Source: an uncultured Bacilli bacterium
Lineage (GTDB): Bacteria; Bacillota_I; Bacilli_A; RF39; UBA660
DNA length: 43,744 bases
Direction: 5' to 3'
Assembly: GCA_950097225.1 (NCBI GenBank)
Contig: CATNCE010000011.1
Location: 1-43,744, forward strand
This document shows positions 7,275 to 15,945 of the stretch, piece by piece. The translations under genes and the position numbers were made by a program. The notes under the pieces are model-generated. The model saw only the letters and a list, made by a program, of their open reading frames with translations. It searched no databases and was not told the DNA's origin. Position 1 is the first letter of the stretch. Each line of letters starts with the position of its first letter.

Positions 7275-7669
7275 TGAATAATGTTTGTTTAGTTGGAAGA
7301 TTAACAAGAGATCCAGAATTAAGAACAACTGCTAGTGGACTATCTAATTGTAGATTTAGTTTAGCAGTTGATGGTAGACCAAATGCAGATGGTGAACCAC
7401 ATACAGATTTTATAAACATAGTTGTATGGAGAAAATTAGCTGACAATGTTGCAAAATATTGTAAGAAAGGTTCAATGGTTGGAGTAACTGGAAGAATCAT
7501 AACAGGAAGTTATCAAGATGAAAGTGGTAATACTAGGTATACAACAGATGTTTTAGCTGAGAGTATAAAATTTTTAACAAGTAAGAAAGAAGAAAGTGAA
7601 TCATCAAATAGTGTAAGTTCAATCGAATCTAGTGAAATAGTTTTGAGTGATGACGATCTACCTTTTTAG
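7274..7669 (+). CDS. ssb: Single-stranded DNA-binding protein
   Basis: A 131-residue SSB. The OB-fold is clear from MNNVCLVGRLTRDPELR at the start, FINIVVWRKLADNVAKY, GSMVGVTGRI and YTTDVLAESIKFL. The C-terminal tail ends in the acidic DDDLPF motif that recruits partner proteins. It coats single strands during phage replication and recombination. Start by overlap with the upstream gene. Confidence 0.95.
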   Translation: MNNVCLVGRLTRDPELRTTASGLSNCRFSLAVDGRPNADGEPHTDFINIVVWRKLADNVAKYCKKGSMVGVTGRIITGSYQDESGNTRYTTDVLAESIKFLTSKKEESESSNSVSSIESSEIVLSDDDLPF

Positions 7670-7679
7670 GAGAGATATT

Positions 7680-7874
7680 ATGACAATAAAAGATTTATTA
7701 GATGAAATCGAATGTAGGAGGTATGTGATGATTCAAATTGATAGAAAAGTGCCAAAATACGTTGCGATGAATGAAAAAACAAGTTTAAAAATAAACGAAA
7801 TAGAGATATTTCATATGGAAATATTAATTGATGATAAATTAGCTGATGACGAATTTAGATTATTGAGGAAATAA
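7680..7874 (+). CDS. Hypothetical early protein
   Basis: A 64-residue protein; the start at 7680 follows AGGAGAG at good spacing, so an in-frame extension upstream into the SSB gene is not used. Short helices and strands, no known motif. It abuts the NinB-like gene. Confidence 0.55.
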   Translation: MTIKDLLDEIECRRYVMIQIDRKVPKYVAMNEKTSLKINEIEIFHMEILIDDKLADDEFRLLRK

Positions 7875-8411
7875 ATGAAAACTAGAGGGAAAATAGTTAA
7901 CTTAGATTTAGATTATATAACACATAGACCTAAGTTAACACTTCAATTAAGTAATCAATATTTAACTGATTATGATGAAATAAAAGACTTAGATGATTTA
8001 GATATCACAATCGAAAAACATCGAGAAAAGAAAACAAAAGATGCTAATTCATATCTTTGGAAATTATGCCAAGAAATAGCAAATAAAATTGAAAGCACCA
8101 AAGAAGAAGTATATCGTGAAGCTCTTCGTGATAAAGGCCCTTTTGAGATATTGCCAATAAAAGATGACGCTGTTGAACATTTTATCTGGGCGTGGAGTAA
8201 ACAAGGTTTAGGTTGGATAGCAGAAGTATTTGGAAATAGTAAATTAGATGGTTATACAAATGTAATTGCCTATTATGGAAGTTCTACATTTGATAAAAAG
8301 CAAATGAGTTATGTAGTTGGTTACGTCGACCAAGAAGCTAAAAAGATGGGAATTAAAACATTAAGCGATTTAGAATATGAACGCATGTTAAGAGCATACG
8401 GAGAAAAATAG
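7875..8411 (+). CDS. NinB/Orf-like recombination mediator
   Basis: A 178-residue protein with the pattern of the NinB family: a beta-rich N-terminus, the REKKTKDANSYLWKLCQEIAN segment, and a C-terminal YYGSSTFDKKQMSYVVGYVDQEAKKMGI block. Lambda Orf (NinB) helps load annealing proteins onto SSB-coated DNA. It is well placed here with ERF, the nuclease and SSB upstream. It is slightly longer than the lambda protein. Confidence 0.75.
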   Translation: MKTRGKIVNLDLDYITHRPKLTLQLSNQYLTDYDEIKDLDDLDITIEKHREKKTKDANSYLWKLCQEIANKIESTKEEVYREALRDKGPFEILPIKDDAVEHFIWAWSKQGLGWIAEVFGNSKLDGYTNVIAYYGSSTFDKKQMSYVVGYVDQEAKKMGIKTLSDLEYERMLRAYGEK

Positions 8412-8422
8412 GAGTGATAAAT

Positions 8423-8587
8423 ATGAAAGAAATAACAAAGGAAGAAGTATTAAATTTGCCAGAAGGGACTCAATATATTTCATATAATCCATTTACAGAT
8501 AACTTAAGTATGAACTTTGCTAGTGAGAAAGATATAGCACACCACAAATACTGTGTACCAACGTTGAAATTTTATATAAAGGACTAA
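8423..8587 (+). CDS. Small hypothetical protein
   Basis: A 54-residue frame with ATG at 8423 behind GGAGTG and stop TAA at 8585-8587, just 3 bp before the helicase start. It contains a beta-like centre (GTQYISYNPFTDNLSMNF). Function unknown. Confidence 0.55.
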   Translation: MKEITKEEVLNLPEGTQYISYNPFTDNLSMNFASEKDIAHHKYCVPTLKFYIKD

Positions 8588-8590
8588 AAA

Positions 8591-9970
8591 ATGAATTATT
8601 ACGAATTTTTAATAAACAAAAACAATAAAGTTGAAAATTTTGGTTTTGAAGTAGACAAAAAAGACTTAAATAATAAGCTATTTGATTGGCAAAAAGAATG
8701 TATTTCATGGGCTTTAAAAAAAGGTAAAAGTGCATTATTCGAATCATGTGGACTTGGCAAAACATTCCAACAATTAGAATGGGCGAATCAAGTATATAAG
8801 TACACAAAACAAAATGTATTGATAGTTGCACCATTAGGAGTCGCAATTCAAACTGCCAAAGAAGAGGCTCCAAAGTTAGACATAGAAGTCACGATTATCA
8901 GAAATAATGAAGATATAAGAAAAGGAATCAATATAATTAATTATGAAATGTTAGAGAATATTGATGCTAGTAACTTTATAGGTATCGTATTAGATGAATC
9001 AAGCATTCTAAAAAACTTTACAGGAAGCATAAGAATGATGATAACCGAGAAGTTCAAAAATACTCAATATAAACTATGTTGTACTGCAACACCAGCACCA
9101 AATGATTATGATGAACTTTTAAATCACGCAGAATTTTTGAATATCATGTCTACAGCTCAAGCAAGAAGTATTTATTTCATAAATGATATGAAAACTGGAT
9201 CGTGGAGATTAAAAGGACATGCAACTATTGAATTTTGGAAATGGGTATGTAGTTGGGCGTTAAATATAGAAAAGCCAAGTGACATTGGATTTAGCGATAA
9301 TGGATATATTTTACCTAAATTAAACGAATATGAAGAAATAGTTGAAATAGACGAAACATCAGAAGATTTTACACAAGGATTATTTAGAGATATTCAAATG
9401 AGTGCAGCATCATTTAATCATGAAAAGAGAAAAACAATAACTCAAAGAGTTAAAAAAGTAAGAGATATTATAAATAAAAATCCAAATGAACAATATCTTA
9501 TTTGGTGCGATTTGAATGACGAGGCAGATGAATTAAAAAAAGTAATACCTGAAGCTATAGAAGTAAGAGGTAGCGACAAGAATACATTTAAGGAAGACGC
9601 TAGTCAAAAGTTTAAAAGTGGAGAGATACAAATATTAATAAGTAAACCAAAAATATTTGGCTATGGTATGAATTTTCAAAATTGTAGAAATGTTATATTT
9701 TGTGGATTAACTTATTCTTATGAGAATTATTATCAGGCTCTAAGACGTTTATATCGCTTTGGCCAAGCAAAAGAAGTAAATAGTTATGTTGTACTTGGTT
9801 CAACCGAAAAAACAATATTAGAAACAATAAGAAGGAAGGAGAAGCAACAACAAGACATGAAGAATAGTATGACTTTAAGTACAAAAGATATTCAATTATT
9901 AGAACTAAATTCTAAAGAAAATTTAGATATTATTTTTGATAGTAAAGTGTTGTTGCCAGATTGGTTATGA
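8591..9970 (+). CDS. Phage SNF2/DEAD-like helicase
   Basis: A 459-residue superfamily 2 ATPase. Walker A is SCGLGKT (about residues 54-60), motif II is LDESS in place of DEAH, motif III is TATPAPND, and motif VI is QALRRLYRFGQ, which is typical of SNF2-type enzymes. Two RecA-like lobes are present. It probably remodels or unwinds DNA during phage replication. Its stop overlaps the methyltransferase start (ATGA), a pairing common in Bacillota phages. Confidence 0.85.
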   Translation: MNYYEFLINKNNKVENFGFEVDKKDLNNKLFDWQKECISWALKKGKSALFESCGLGKTFQQLEWANQVYKYTKQNVLIVAPLGVAIQTAKEEAPKLDIEVTIIRNNEDIRKGINIINYEMLENIDASNFIGIVLDESSILKNFTGSIRMMITEKFKNTQYKLCCTATPAPNDYDELLNHAEFLNIMSTAQARSIYFINDMKTGSWRLKGHATIEFWKWVCSWALNIEKPSDIGFSDNGYILPKLNEYEEIVEIDETSEDFTQGLFRDIQMSAASFNHEKRKTITQRVKKVRDIINKNPNEQYLIWCDLNDEADELKKVIPEAIEVRGSDKNTFKEDASQKFKSGEIQILISKPKIFGYGMNFQNCRNVIFCGLTYSYENYYQALRRLYRFGQAKEVNSYVVLGSTEKTILETIRRKEKQQQDMKNSMTLSTKDIQLLELNSKENLDIIFDSKVLLPDWL

Positions 9971-10857
9971 AAATAAAACAAGGTAAAAATTGGATTGCTT
10001 ACAATGATGATTGCGTTGAAGTGTGCAAACAATTACCAAGCGATTCAATAGATTTAACAATATCATCATTCCCGTTTGTTAATCTCTATACCTATAGCGA
10101 TGATATGCGAGATTTTAGTAATGTAAAAGATTTAGACGAATACTTTAAACAACTGGATTATTTAATTCCTGAATTATATAGAATTACTAAACCAGGAAGA
10201 CTAGTTTGTCTACATTTAAAACAAATACCAACGTTTAAAGGCAGAGATGGAGCTATGGGACTGATTGACTTTAGAGGTATGATGATCCAAGCATTTCAAA
10301 AACACAGATGGACTTTCCATGGGGAGATAACAATATGGACAGATCCACAAATAGAAGCTACTAGAACTAAATCAGCTAGTATTTTATGGAATAGTTATAA
10401 AAAATTTGCAGAAATTACAAGAACTGGAATGGCAGATTACGTAATTATAATGCAAAAGACAGAAAGAGAAAGTGAATGGATTCATGTTACACACGAAAAT
10501 AATAATGAAGAATTTCATCATTGGACTGAATTAGCTAGTCCATCTTGGATGAATATATCAAGAACTAACGTATTGAATGCTAAATTAGCAAAAGAAGAAA
10601 AAGATGAAAAGCACATGACACCATTACAATTAGATTTAATACGAGAGTTAATTCATTGGTATACAAATGAAAATGAAATTGTATTTGATCCATTTGGCGG
10701 AATATTTAGCGTTGGATACGAAGCATTAAAAGCAAATAGGAAAGCCATTATGAGTGAACTAAAAGAGAGTTATTTTGACACAGGTGTTAGCAATTTGGAA
10801 GAAATAGAAAATGATTCTCAAATGACCATATTTGACATTGAAGGAGAAAATAATTAA
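9967..10857 (+). CDS. N4/N6 DNA methyltransferase
   Basis: A 296-residue DNA methylase of the beta type: the catalytic motif comes first (SSFPF near residues 29-33, in place of SPPY), and the S-adenosylmethionine site (DPFGGIFSVGYEAL, near residue 240) lies at the C-terminus. It should methylate adenine N6 or cytosine N4, probably to protect phage DNA from host restriction, since no cognate restriction gene is visible. The ATG at 9967 overlaps the helicase stop, and the two are likely translationally coupled. Confidence 0.8.
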   Translation: MKIKQGKNWIAYNDDCVEVCKQLPSDSIDLTISSFPFVNLYTYSDDMRDFSNVKDLDEYFKQLDYLIPELYRITKPGRLVCLHLKQIPTFKGRDGAMGLIDFRGMMIQAFQKHRWTFHGEITIWTDPQIEATRTKSASILWNSYKKFAEITRTGMADYVIIMQKTERESEWIHVTHENNNEEFHHWTELASPSWMNISRTNVLNAKLAKEEKDEKHMTPLQLDLIRELIHWYTNENEIVFDPFGGIFSVGYEALKANRKAIMSELKESYFDTGVSNLEEIENDSQMTIFDIEGENN

Positions 10858-11027
10858 TGGACTATGCTTTGTATTATGGAGACAAATTCATAGACTTAGG
10901 GACAAAAGAATATTTAGCAAAGAAGTTAAATGTAAAAGTAAGTACGATAAGTTTTTATCAAAGACCATCCCACAAAAAGAAAACAAATTATCAAAGTTGG
11001 ATAGTTATAAAAATAGAAGGAGATTAA
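10857..11027 (+). CDS. Small HTH-like phage protein
   Basis: A 56-residue protein whose ATG overlaps the methyltransferase stop (TAATG). The sequence YALYYGDKFIDLGTKEYLAK, followed by KLNVKVSTISFYQRP, is typical of a small phage family that looks like a compact helix-turn-helix. A different frame is open across the same stretch (10832-11053) but is basic and lacks such a pattern. Confidence 0.7.
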   Translation: MDYALYYGDKFIDLGTKEYLAKKLNVKVSTISFYQRPSHKKKTNYQSWIVIKIEGD

Positions 11028-11036
11028 GGGGTAAAT

Positions 11037-11276
11037 ATGAAAAGCAAATTTAAGAAAATAAAAAATAAAAAGATCACATTACAAGAAGCAGTAAATGTAA
11101 GTATGTTTGTTTTAGTTATAGTATTAGGAATAATTTGTATTATCAAAACACCATTTAGAAAGTATTCTTACGTAGATTTAAACAACAATTGGGGAGATAG
11201 TTACAAATGCTATAAATATAAAAATAAACTTGTTTGCGAAGTCAGAAAAGAGGTGAAGCAATATTATGCAAAATAA
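11037..11276 (+). CDS. Small membrane protein
   Basis: A 79-residue protein with a basic N-terminus, one transmembrane helix (about residues 22-40) and a polar C-terminal part containing two cysteines that may sit outside the membrane. Preceded by AAGGGG. Function unknown. Confidence 0.55.
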   Translation: MKSKFKKIKNKKITLQEAVNVSMFVLVIVLGIICIIKTPFRKYSYVDLNNNWGDSYKCYKYKNKLVCEVRKEVKQYYAK

Positions 11277-11520
11277 TGAACAAAGACTTAAAGAACTATT
11301 AAGTGAATACAACATATACGAACTCGTCAACCACACTACTGACGAAGAAATGCAAAACATCAAATTTAAACAAGCATTAAATAAAATAAGAAAGTATTGT
11401 GAAGATAATGCTATTGAAGTTAATACAAAAGAATATGGAAATTTAGTTGTAACAAATACAGATGATATTTTACAAATAATAAACGAAGCAATAGGAGATG
11501 ATGATAGTGAAAAAGATTAA
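11266..11520 (+). CDS. Hypothetical protein
   Basis: An 84-residue acidic helical protein overlapping the previous gene by 11 bp, with GAGGTG upstream of its ATG. No domain recognised. Its 3' end overlaps the next gene's start. Confidence 0.55.
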   Translation: MQNNEQRLKELLSEYNIYELVNHTTDEEMQNIKFKQALNKIRKYCEDNAIEVNTKEYGNLVVTNTDDILQIINEAIGDDDSEKD

Positions 11521-12319
11521 CGTATCAATGTATGGTGGGAAGAGTATCTTCGGAGGTAGAGAGCAACCATATAATGTTGATGTGACATATTGTGATAAAT
11601 GCGGTCAATGCGATTTTTATAAGAATGGTACTTGTTTTTATGCTAGAAGATTGGGAAAAAATTGTAAAATTGGAAGAAAAGAGAAAATAAACGGAAGAAA
11701 AAGTAGATCATTAGCAGGAAGAGAATTTTATTCTAAATGGACAAATGATGAATGTTATTCAAAATTAGAAGAGCCTAAACAAACATTAGGAATAGTTGAT
11801 GACACTGTTATTCTAAATATTGATTGTATGAAATTAAACGAAAATAATATTCCCGTAGAAAATGTAGGTTTTGGACTTAGCGAGTTATCATATATTCCAC
11901 TAAAGGATTTTACATCAGACTTAATAAAACAGATATGTGACTTAAGACCAAGAACTTTATTTAATGATGGATATATAAGAGCATATTATGAAGAATATAT
12001 ACCAAAATTTTTAGATGATTTAAAAAGAAATTATAAGGATATTTGGAATAGTTTTATAAGTTCATACCCCGAGTATGACAAAGAAATTAATTATGTAGGC
12101 AGAAGAGCTTATATAAGTTCATTAAGAAATGGACTAAAAATACGTAGCAATTTTAGTGAATGGGAAATTAAAGATGATTATATAATTTGTGAAAAGTGGA
12201 GAGATCTATATCCTTTTAATGCAAGATATGGAGAAGTAAAAATCAAAATAACTGATGATTTAGTTTGTGAAATATCAAATAATGAACAAGTAGATGAAAA
12301 TACAAAATTTTATGATTAG
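11507..12319 (+). CDS. Cys-rich hypothetical protein, probable metal binder
   Basis: A 270-residue protein. The GTG at 11507 is preferred since GGAG lies 9 nt upstream; two ATGs at 11498 and 11501 are too close to that site. Residues about 25-50 contain CDKCGQCDFYKNG followed by two more cysteines, a likely zinc or iron-sulfur site. The rest is mixed with no known motif. It might be a nucleic-acid or nucleotide-related enzyme; I cannot assign it. Confidence 0.6.
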   Translation: MKKINVSMYGGKSIFGGREQPYNVDVTYCDKCGQCDFYKNGTCFYARRLGKNCKIGRKEKINGRKSRSLAGREFYSKWTNDECYSKLEEPKQTLGIVDDTVILNIDCMKLNENNIPVENVGFGLSELSYIPLKDFTSDLIKQICDLRPRTLFNDGYIRAYYEEYIPKFLDDLKRNYKDIWNSFISSYPEYDKEINYVGRRAYISSLRNGLKIRSNFSEWEIKDDYIICEKWRDLYPFNARYGEVKIKITDDLVCEISNNEQVDENTKFYD

Positions 12320-12328
12320 GAGATAGTA

Positions 12329-12592
12329 ATGGAATATAGAATACAAAGATTAAAAGAAGATTTAACATCAGCACAACAAAGAAATAAAAGACAAAGAAAA
12401 CAACTTGCTAATTATACAAATACTTATAAAAATAAATGTAATGAATGCAATAAATATAAACAAGTGCTAACTGATATAAGAACAAAATTAGAAAAAAACA
12501 AAGATTTAGGAGTAGCGGCAGAATTAGATTATTATGTGATTAGAAAAGATATTTTAAAAAAAATAGATGAAGTATTAGGAGATGATAAATAA
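12329..12592 (+). CDS. Coiled-coil hypothetical protein
   Basis: An 87-residue helical protein rich in charged residues, with an N-terminal basic coiled coil and a CNECNKYKQ segment. It is preceded by AGGAGA and overlaps the next start by one base. Function unknown. Confidence 0.55.
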   Translation: MEYRIQRLKEDLTSAQQRNKRQRKQLANYTNTYKNKCNECNKYKQVLTDIRTKLEKNKDLGVAAELDYYVIRKDILKKIDEVLGDDK

Positions 12593-13260
12593 TGAGTCAT
12601 TTTTGTGTAGCAGTAGTAACAAAAGATATAAATAAGTTAAAGGAAATATTAGATCCTTATAGTGAAAATTTAGAAGTTGAACCATATATTGATGAAGAAG
12701 GAGAAGAAAGTTCTTATAATCCAAAATCAAAATGGGATTGGTATGAAATAGGTGGAAGATATAATAATCGTATAGTTGTAGACAAAACTAACAAAAATGT
12801 TGTCGAAGGTGGAGGTTTTGGGCTAAGTATGGACTTAAGCAATAATGTTGAAGGAGAACCTAATCTAAAGAGAGTAAATGGTGCTAGAATAAAAGATATT
12901 CATTTTGACAAAATGGGTGGAAATTATGACGAAGCTATAAGATATTGGGAATTAGTAGTTGAAGGTAAAGAGCCACAAAATGATAAAGAAAAAGAAATGA
13001 TTAGATGGAATCTTTATAAACCAGAATACTATATAGAACAATACGGTACTAAAGAAAAATATGCAAAACAAAAATCTATGTTCTCGACTTGGGCATTAGT
13101 TGATGAAAAGGATTGGTATGAACAAGGAGAAAAGGGTTGGTTTGCTATGAGTGACGCAACTCAAGATAGTCGAACTTCATTTGTTGATAAATTTCAAGAG
13201 TATATTAATTCTCCTGAACATCAAGATGAATATATGATTATTGTAGATTGTCATATTTAA
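12592..13260 (+). CDS. Conserved phage protein with WDWYEIGGRY motif
   Basis: A 222-residue protein. It begins MSHFCVAVVTKDI and contains the block SKWDWYEIGGRYNNR, then a TWALVDEKDWYEQGEKGWF segment and an aspartate-rich C-terminus (EYMIIVDCHI). This pattern recurs in hypothetical proteins of many tailed phages, but no biochemical function is known to me. Confidence 0.65.
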   Translation: MSHFCVAVVTKDINKLKEILDPYSENLEVEPYIDEEGEESSYNPKSKWDWYEIGGRYNNRIVVDKTNKNVVEGGGFGLSMDLSNNVEGEPNLKRVNGARIKDIHFDKMGGNYDEAIRYWELVVEGKEPQNDKEKEMIRWNLYKPEYYIEQYGTKEKYAKQKSMFSTWALVDEKDWYEQGEKGWFAMSDATQDSRTSFVDKFQEYINSPEHQDEYMIIVDCHI

Positions 13261-13281
13261 ACAAAGTAAGGAAGTGAAGTA

Positions 13282-13602
13282 ATGTTAACACTACCGATAA
13301 AAAAGAAATGGTATGACATGATACTTTCTGGAGAAAAGAAAGAAGAGTATCGAGAAATCAAACCTTATTGGGATAAGAGATTTAAGCATTCATTGTATGA
13401 CATAACTTTAGAGAACTGGATTAATCCAATAATAAAGTTTGCACAAGGAACAGTTATATTTAAAAATGGTTATCAAAGAAATGCTCCTAAAGTTAAATGT
13501 TTTATAGAATTAAGGCAAGGTTATGGCAAAGAAGAATGGGGAGCTAAAAAAGGCAAACTATATTATGTATTAAAAATATTAAGTGTAGAGGAAGTGAAGT
13601 AA
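13282..13602 (+). CDS. ASCH-domain protein
   Basis: A 106-residue protein with the ASCH (PUA-like) signature: KKKWYDMILSGEKKEEYREI, then PYWDKRF. ASCH domains bind or process RNA or nucleic acid and are common in phage early regions. It is preceded by GGAAGTGA. The precise substrate is unknown. Confidence 0.75.
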   Translation: MLTLPIKKKWYDMILSGEKKEEYREIKPYWDKRFKHSLYDITLENWINPIIKFAQGTVIFKNGYQRNAPKVKCFIELRQGYGKEEWGAKKGKLYYVLKILSVEEVK

Positions 13603-13959
13603 ATGGAACTTAATGAAAGTATGTATGTTAGAACTAAGTATGGTATAACACAATATAAAAAATATGAAACAACAATGGGTAAGCTTTTATGTATACCAGT
13701 AAAAGATGGTAGCAATGGAATTTTTGCAGATGTTGAAGATATAATCGGAGAACCAAGTTATGACTTATTAGATTTATTGGAAGTTGGAGATGTAATCGCA
13801 ATTAAAGAAGATATTGATAAATTTTCTCAAGTATTTATTTTAGGTATACATGAACAAGAATTATTAAAAGAAATAAAATCAAAGTTAGAAAGTGGTAAGT
13901 TAATATTAGATGGAATATTAACAAAAGAACAATTTGAAAGAGAGGCTTATAAGTTATGA
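13603..13959 (+). CDS. Hypothetical protein
   Basis: A 118-residue protein starting immediately after the ASCH gene stop, behind GAGGAAG. It has a beta-rich N-terminus (MYVRTKYGITQYKKYE), a central LLDLLEVGDVIAI strand and a helical end. No family assigned. Confidence 0.55.
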   Translation: MELNESMYVRTKYGITQYKKYETTMGKLLCIPVKDGSNGIFADVEDIIGEPSYDLLDLLEVGDVIAIKEDIDKFSQVFILGIHEQELLKEIKSKLESGKLILDGILTKEQFEREAYKL

Positions 13960-14339
13960 AAATAGATGGAATAAAGTTATTGCAAATGATTAAGAATAAT
14001 CAAATTAAAGAAGGGACATTAATTGAAGTAAGCGGTGGAATGAGAAGTCATTTACCTTATGTTATTTCTAGCGAAAGTGAAAGATTATATTGGTGTCATT
14101 GCAAAACTAATATTTGTGGTGTAGTGTCGCTAGTAGATATATTAGAATATGAATTTGAAATCATAGAAGAAACACCTGAAAAGATAGATAAAATAGATAA
14201 TAGTCTATTAGAATATAAATATACACTTACTAAAGTTCAAAATGATTTTAATGGAGAAATAATAAAAAATCAAAATAAAATAAACGAACTCATAGACAAA
14301 GTAAATTATCTATTAGAAAAGAGTGATATTGATGTTTAA
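13956..14339 (+). CDS. Hypothetical protein
   Basis: A 127-residue protein with a 4-bp overlap (ATGA) with the upstream gene, so translation is coupled. The N-terminal 70 residues mix strands and helices and contain WCHCKTNICG; the C-terminal part is a coiled coil. Function unknown. Confidence 0.55.
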   Translation: MKIDGIKLLQMIKNNQIKEGTLIEVSGGMRSHLPYVISSESERLYWCHCKTNICGVVSLVDILEYEFEIIEETPEKIDKIDNSLLEYKYTLTKVQNDFNGEIIKNQNKINELIDKVNYLLEKSDIDV

Positions 14340-14547
14340 TTTGTTTACCGAATCAGATGTAATTAATAATCTAAAGACTATTGTAAAATCTATGGAAGAA
14401 AATATGACGAATAAAATCATAATATCTTTATATTATAAACAAACTGGTTTAATACCAAAACAATGTGATTGTGAAAAAGGAACTAAAAGGTTACAATGTA
14501 AAAAATGCAATGGACTAGGTTATGTCTTAGAAAAGAGTGATAAATAA
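14332..14547 (+). CDS. Small zinc-ribbon protein
   Basis: A 71-residue protein starting at ATG 14332, overlapping the previous stop. The C-terminal half has two CxC/CxxC pairs (CDCEKG and CKKCNGLG) in the pattern of a DnaJ-type zinc ribbon. Probably a small metal-binding, nucleic-acid-interacting protein. Confidence 0.6.
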   Translation: MFNLFTESDVINNLKTIVKSMEENMTNKIIISLYYKQTGLIPKQCDCEKGTKRLQCKKCNGLGYVLEKSDK

Positions 14548-14810
14548 TGGATTTGTGGATAAGAAGTCAAGATAAAACAACTTTAATAAGAAGTTATGAG
14601 ATATACATAAGTGAACAACAAGATAAATATTTAATACGTGCCAAAAGGACTAGCCATGTATTAGGTTCTTATGAAACTTTTGAAAGAGCATTAGAAGTAC
14701 TTGATGAGATACAAGACGAATTAATAAGTTCTTCTTATTTTCCTGGTAACCCAAAAGAAGAATTTCTTGTATGTGGAAGTGCTAGAGTATACGAAATGCC
14801 AGAAGAATAG
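14547..14810 (+). CDS. Hypothetical protein
   Basis: An 87-residue protein that begins MDLWIRSQDKTTLI, with a beta-rich first half and a helix from FERALEVLDEIQ. This recurs as a small phage protein of unknown role. Its start overlaps the stop of the zinc-ribbon gene by one base. Confidence 0.6.
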   Translation: MDLWIRSQDKTTLIRSYEIYISEQQDKYLIRAKRTSHVLGSYETFERALEVLDEIQDELISSSYFPGNPKEEFLVCGSARVYEMPEE

Positions 14811-14820
14811 AGGTGATAAA

Positions 14821-15279
14821 ATGAAAAGAATAAAAGAATTAATAAGTGGTTTAGTGAATGGATCAACAAATATACAATTAATGTCGAAGATAATAATAGG
14901 TGCAATAATTGTTTTAATAGTAACAAGTATGTTAACAGGATGTACTAGTGCAGATACTGTTGGAAGAAATATAAGCAAAGAAGCAGATGAGTTTAAAGTT
15001 AAGAGAAGAATTACTTTTATAAACTTAAGAAGTAATGAGTATCTTTTCCAAGTAACAGGTAATTGTTCAGTTCAAGATAATTTATCAGAAGAGTTAGAAA
15101 TTATTTGCAGAATAGGTGATGATAAGTATCAAAAACATTTTTTAAAAAAAGCTAATGAGACAACTTATGTAATTGAACAATTAGAATATAGTGATGTTTC
15201 AAGATATGATTATGAGTTTATATTTAGACCAGAAGCAATAGTTCCAGTACAAATAAAAACACAAGTTGGAGAAGAATAG
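14821..15279 (+). CDS. Beta-sandwich phage lipoprotein
   Basis: A 152-residue lipoprotein starting at ATG 14821 behind GAGGTG. A hydrophobic segment (residues about 23-40) ends in a lipobox, MLTGC, followed by TSADTVGRNISKEADEFKV and a beta-rich domain. The pattern matches the small beta-sandwich lipoproteins found near the end of early operons in Bacillota phages. Unlike the lysogeny lipoprotein at 164, this one lies on the lytic transcript, so it may act on the cell surface during infection. Confidence 0.75.
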   Translation: MKRIKELISGLVNGSTNIQLMSKIIIGAIIVLIVTSMLTGCTSADTVGRNISKEADEFKVKRRITFINLRSNEYLFQVTGNCSVQDNLSEELEIICRIGDDKYQKHFLKKANETTYVIEQLEYSDVSRYDYEFIFRPEAIVPVQIKTQVGEE

Positions 15280-15288
15280 GGGTGTAAT

Positions 15289-15533
15289 ATGTTAAAAATA
15301 AAGGATAATATAGCTTTAAAAGAACTTGAAAAGTTTGGATTTGTAAAAAAAAAAAAATGACAGATTTTTGCTCTGATGTTAAATACTGGTATACCTTGAA
15401 CGAGAGTGAATATGATTGTATATGCATAATGAAAGATAGAGAAATATTTTTTGGCATAGATTGTTATGGAGAAACTCATGATATTATTTATGACTTAATA
15501 AAAGCAAATATGGTGGTGAAAATTGATGATTGA
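15289..15533 (+). pseudogene. Small phage gene split by a frame change at a 13-A run
   Basis: The ATG at 15289 behind GGGGTG encodes 23 residues (MLKIKDNIALKELEKFGFVKKKK) and then meets TGA at 15358, directly after thirteen A residues (15345-15357). A second frame opens at ATG 15357 and continues for 58 codons (MTDFCSDVKYWYTLNE onward) to TGA 15531-15533. Together they would make a compact protein of about 80 residues resembling known small phage proteins. One extra or two fewer A's, or a -1 slip, would join them. It could be a real mutation, a homopolymer read error, or slippage expression. Confidence 0.6.
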
Positions 15534-15945
15534 ATTAAAAAAAGAATTATCAATTAAAGAGATATTTGCAGAATTAACTACTCTAAAAAGTAAATTAATA
15601 AAGTTATCTCATAAATATAATAGATCCATGATACTTGTATCAGCAATAACATATAAAGACATTTTAACAAAAGGCGGAAAGCGATGTGATGATATAATGT
15701 TAAATAAAACAATACAAAGAGAAGAAGCCAAAGATGAGTTTGATATAGTTAAAGAAGCTTATAATAGTTATAAAGATTTAGCAATTGATAAAATAAGAGA
15801 GATGATTAATAACTCATCAATTGAGGAGTGTATAGCTTACTTTAGAGATGAATTAAAATGGTCATGGAAGGAAATATCACAATTATTTAATTATAATGAA
15901 AGACATTGTAGGAGATTATATAAAAAATTTAAAGAAATTAACTAA
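15526..15945 (+). CDS. Candidate late transcription activator (ArpU/RinA or DUF1492-like)
   Basis: A 139-residue basic helical protein starting at ATG 15526, overlapping the previous gene. The C-terminus (WSWKEISQLFNYNERHCRRLYKKF) is a clear helix-turn-helix like sigma region 4, the hallmark of ArpU/RinA/DUF1492 proteins that turn on late genes. It is the last gene before the late promoter, and the phased ATGTCC repeats begin at the base right after its stop. It is therefore the best candidate for the activator of the head and tail operon. Confidence 0.75.
   Translation: MIELKKELSIKEIFAELTTLKSKLIKLSHKYNRSMILVSAITYKDILTKGGKRCDDIMLNKTIQREEAKDEFDIVKEAYNSYKDLAIDKIREMINNSSIEECIAYFRDELKWSWKEISQLFNYNERHCRRLYKKFKEIN

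Noticed and set aside
10832..11053. A 73-residue basic frame after the methyltransferase
   Set aside because: The overlapping frame at 10857-11027 starts at a TAATG overlap and encodes a recognisable small phage protein.
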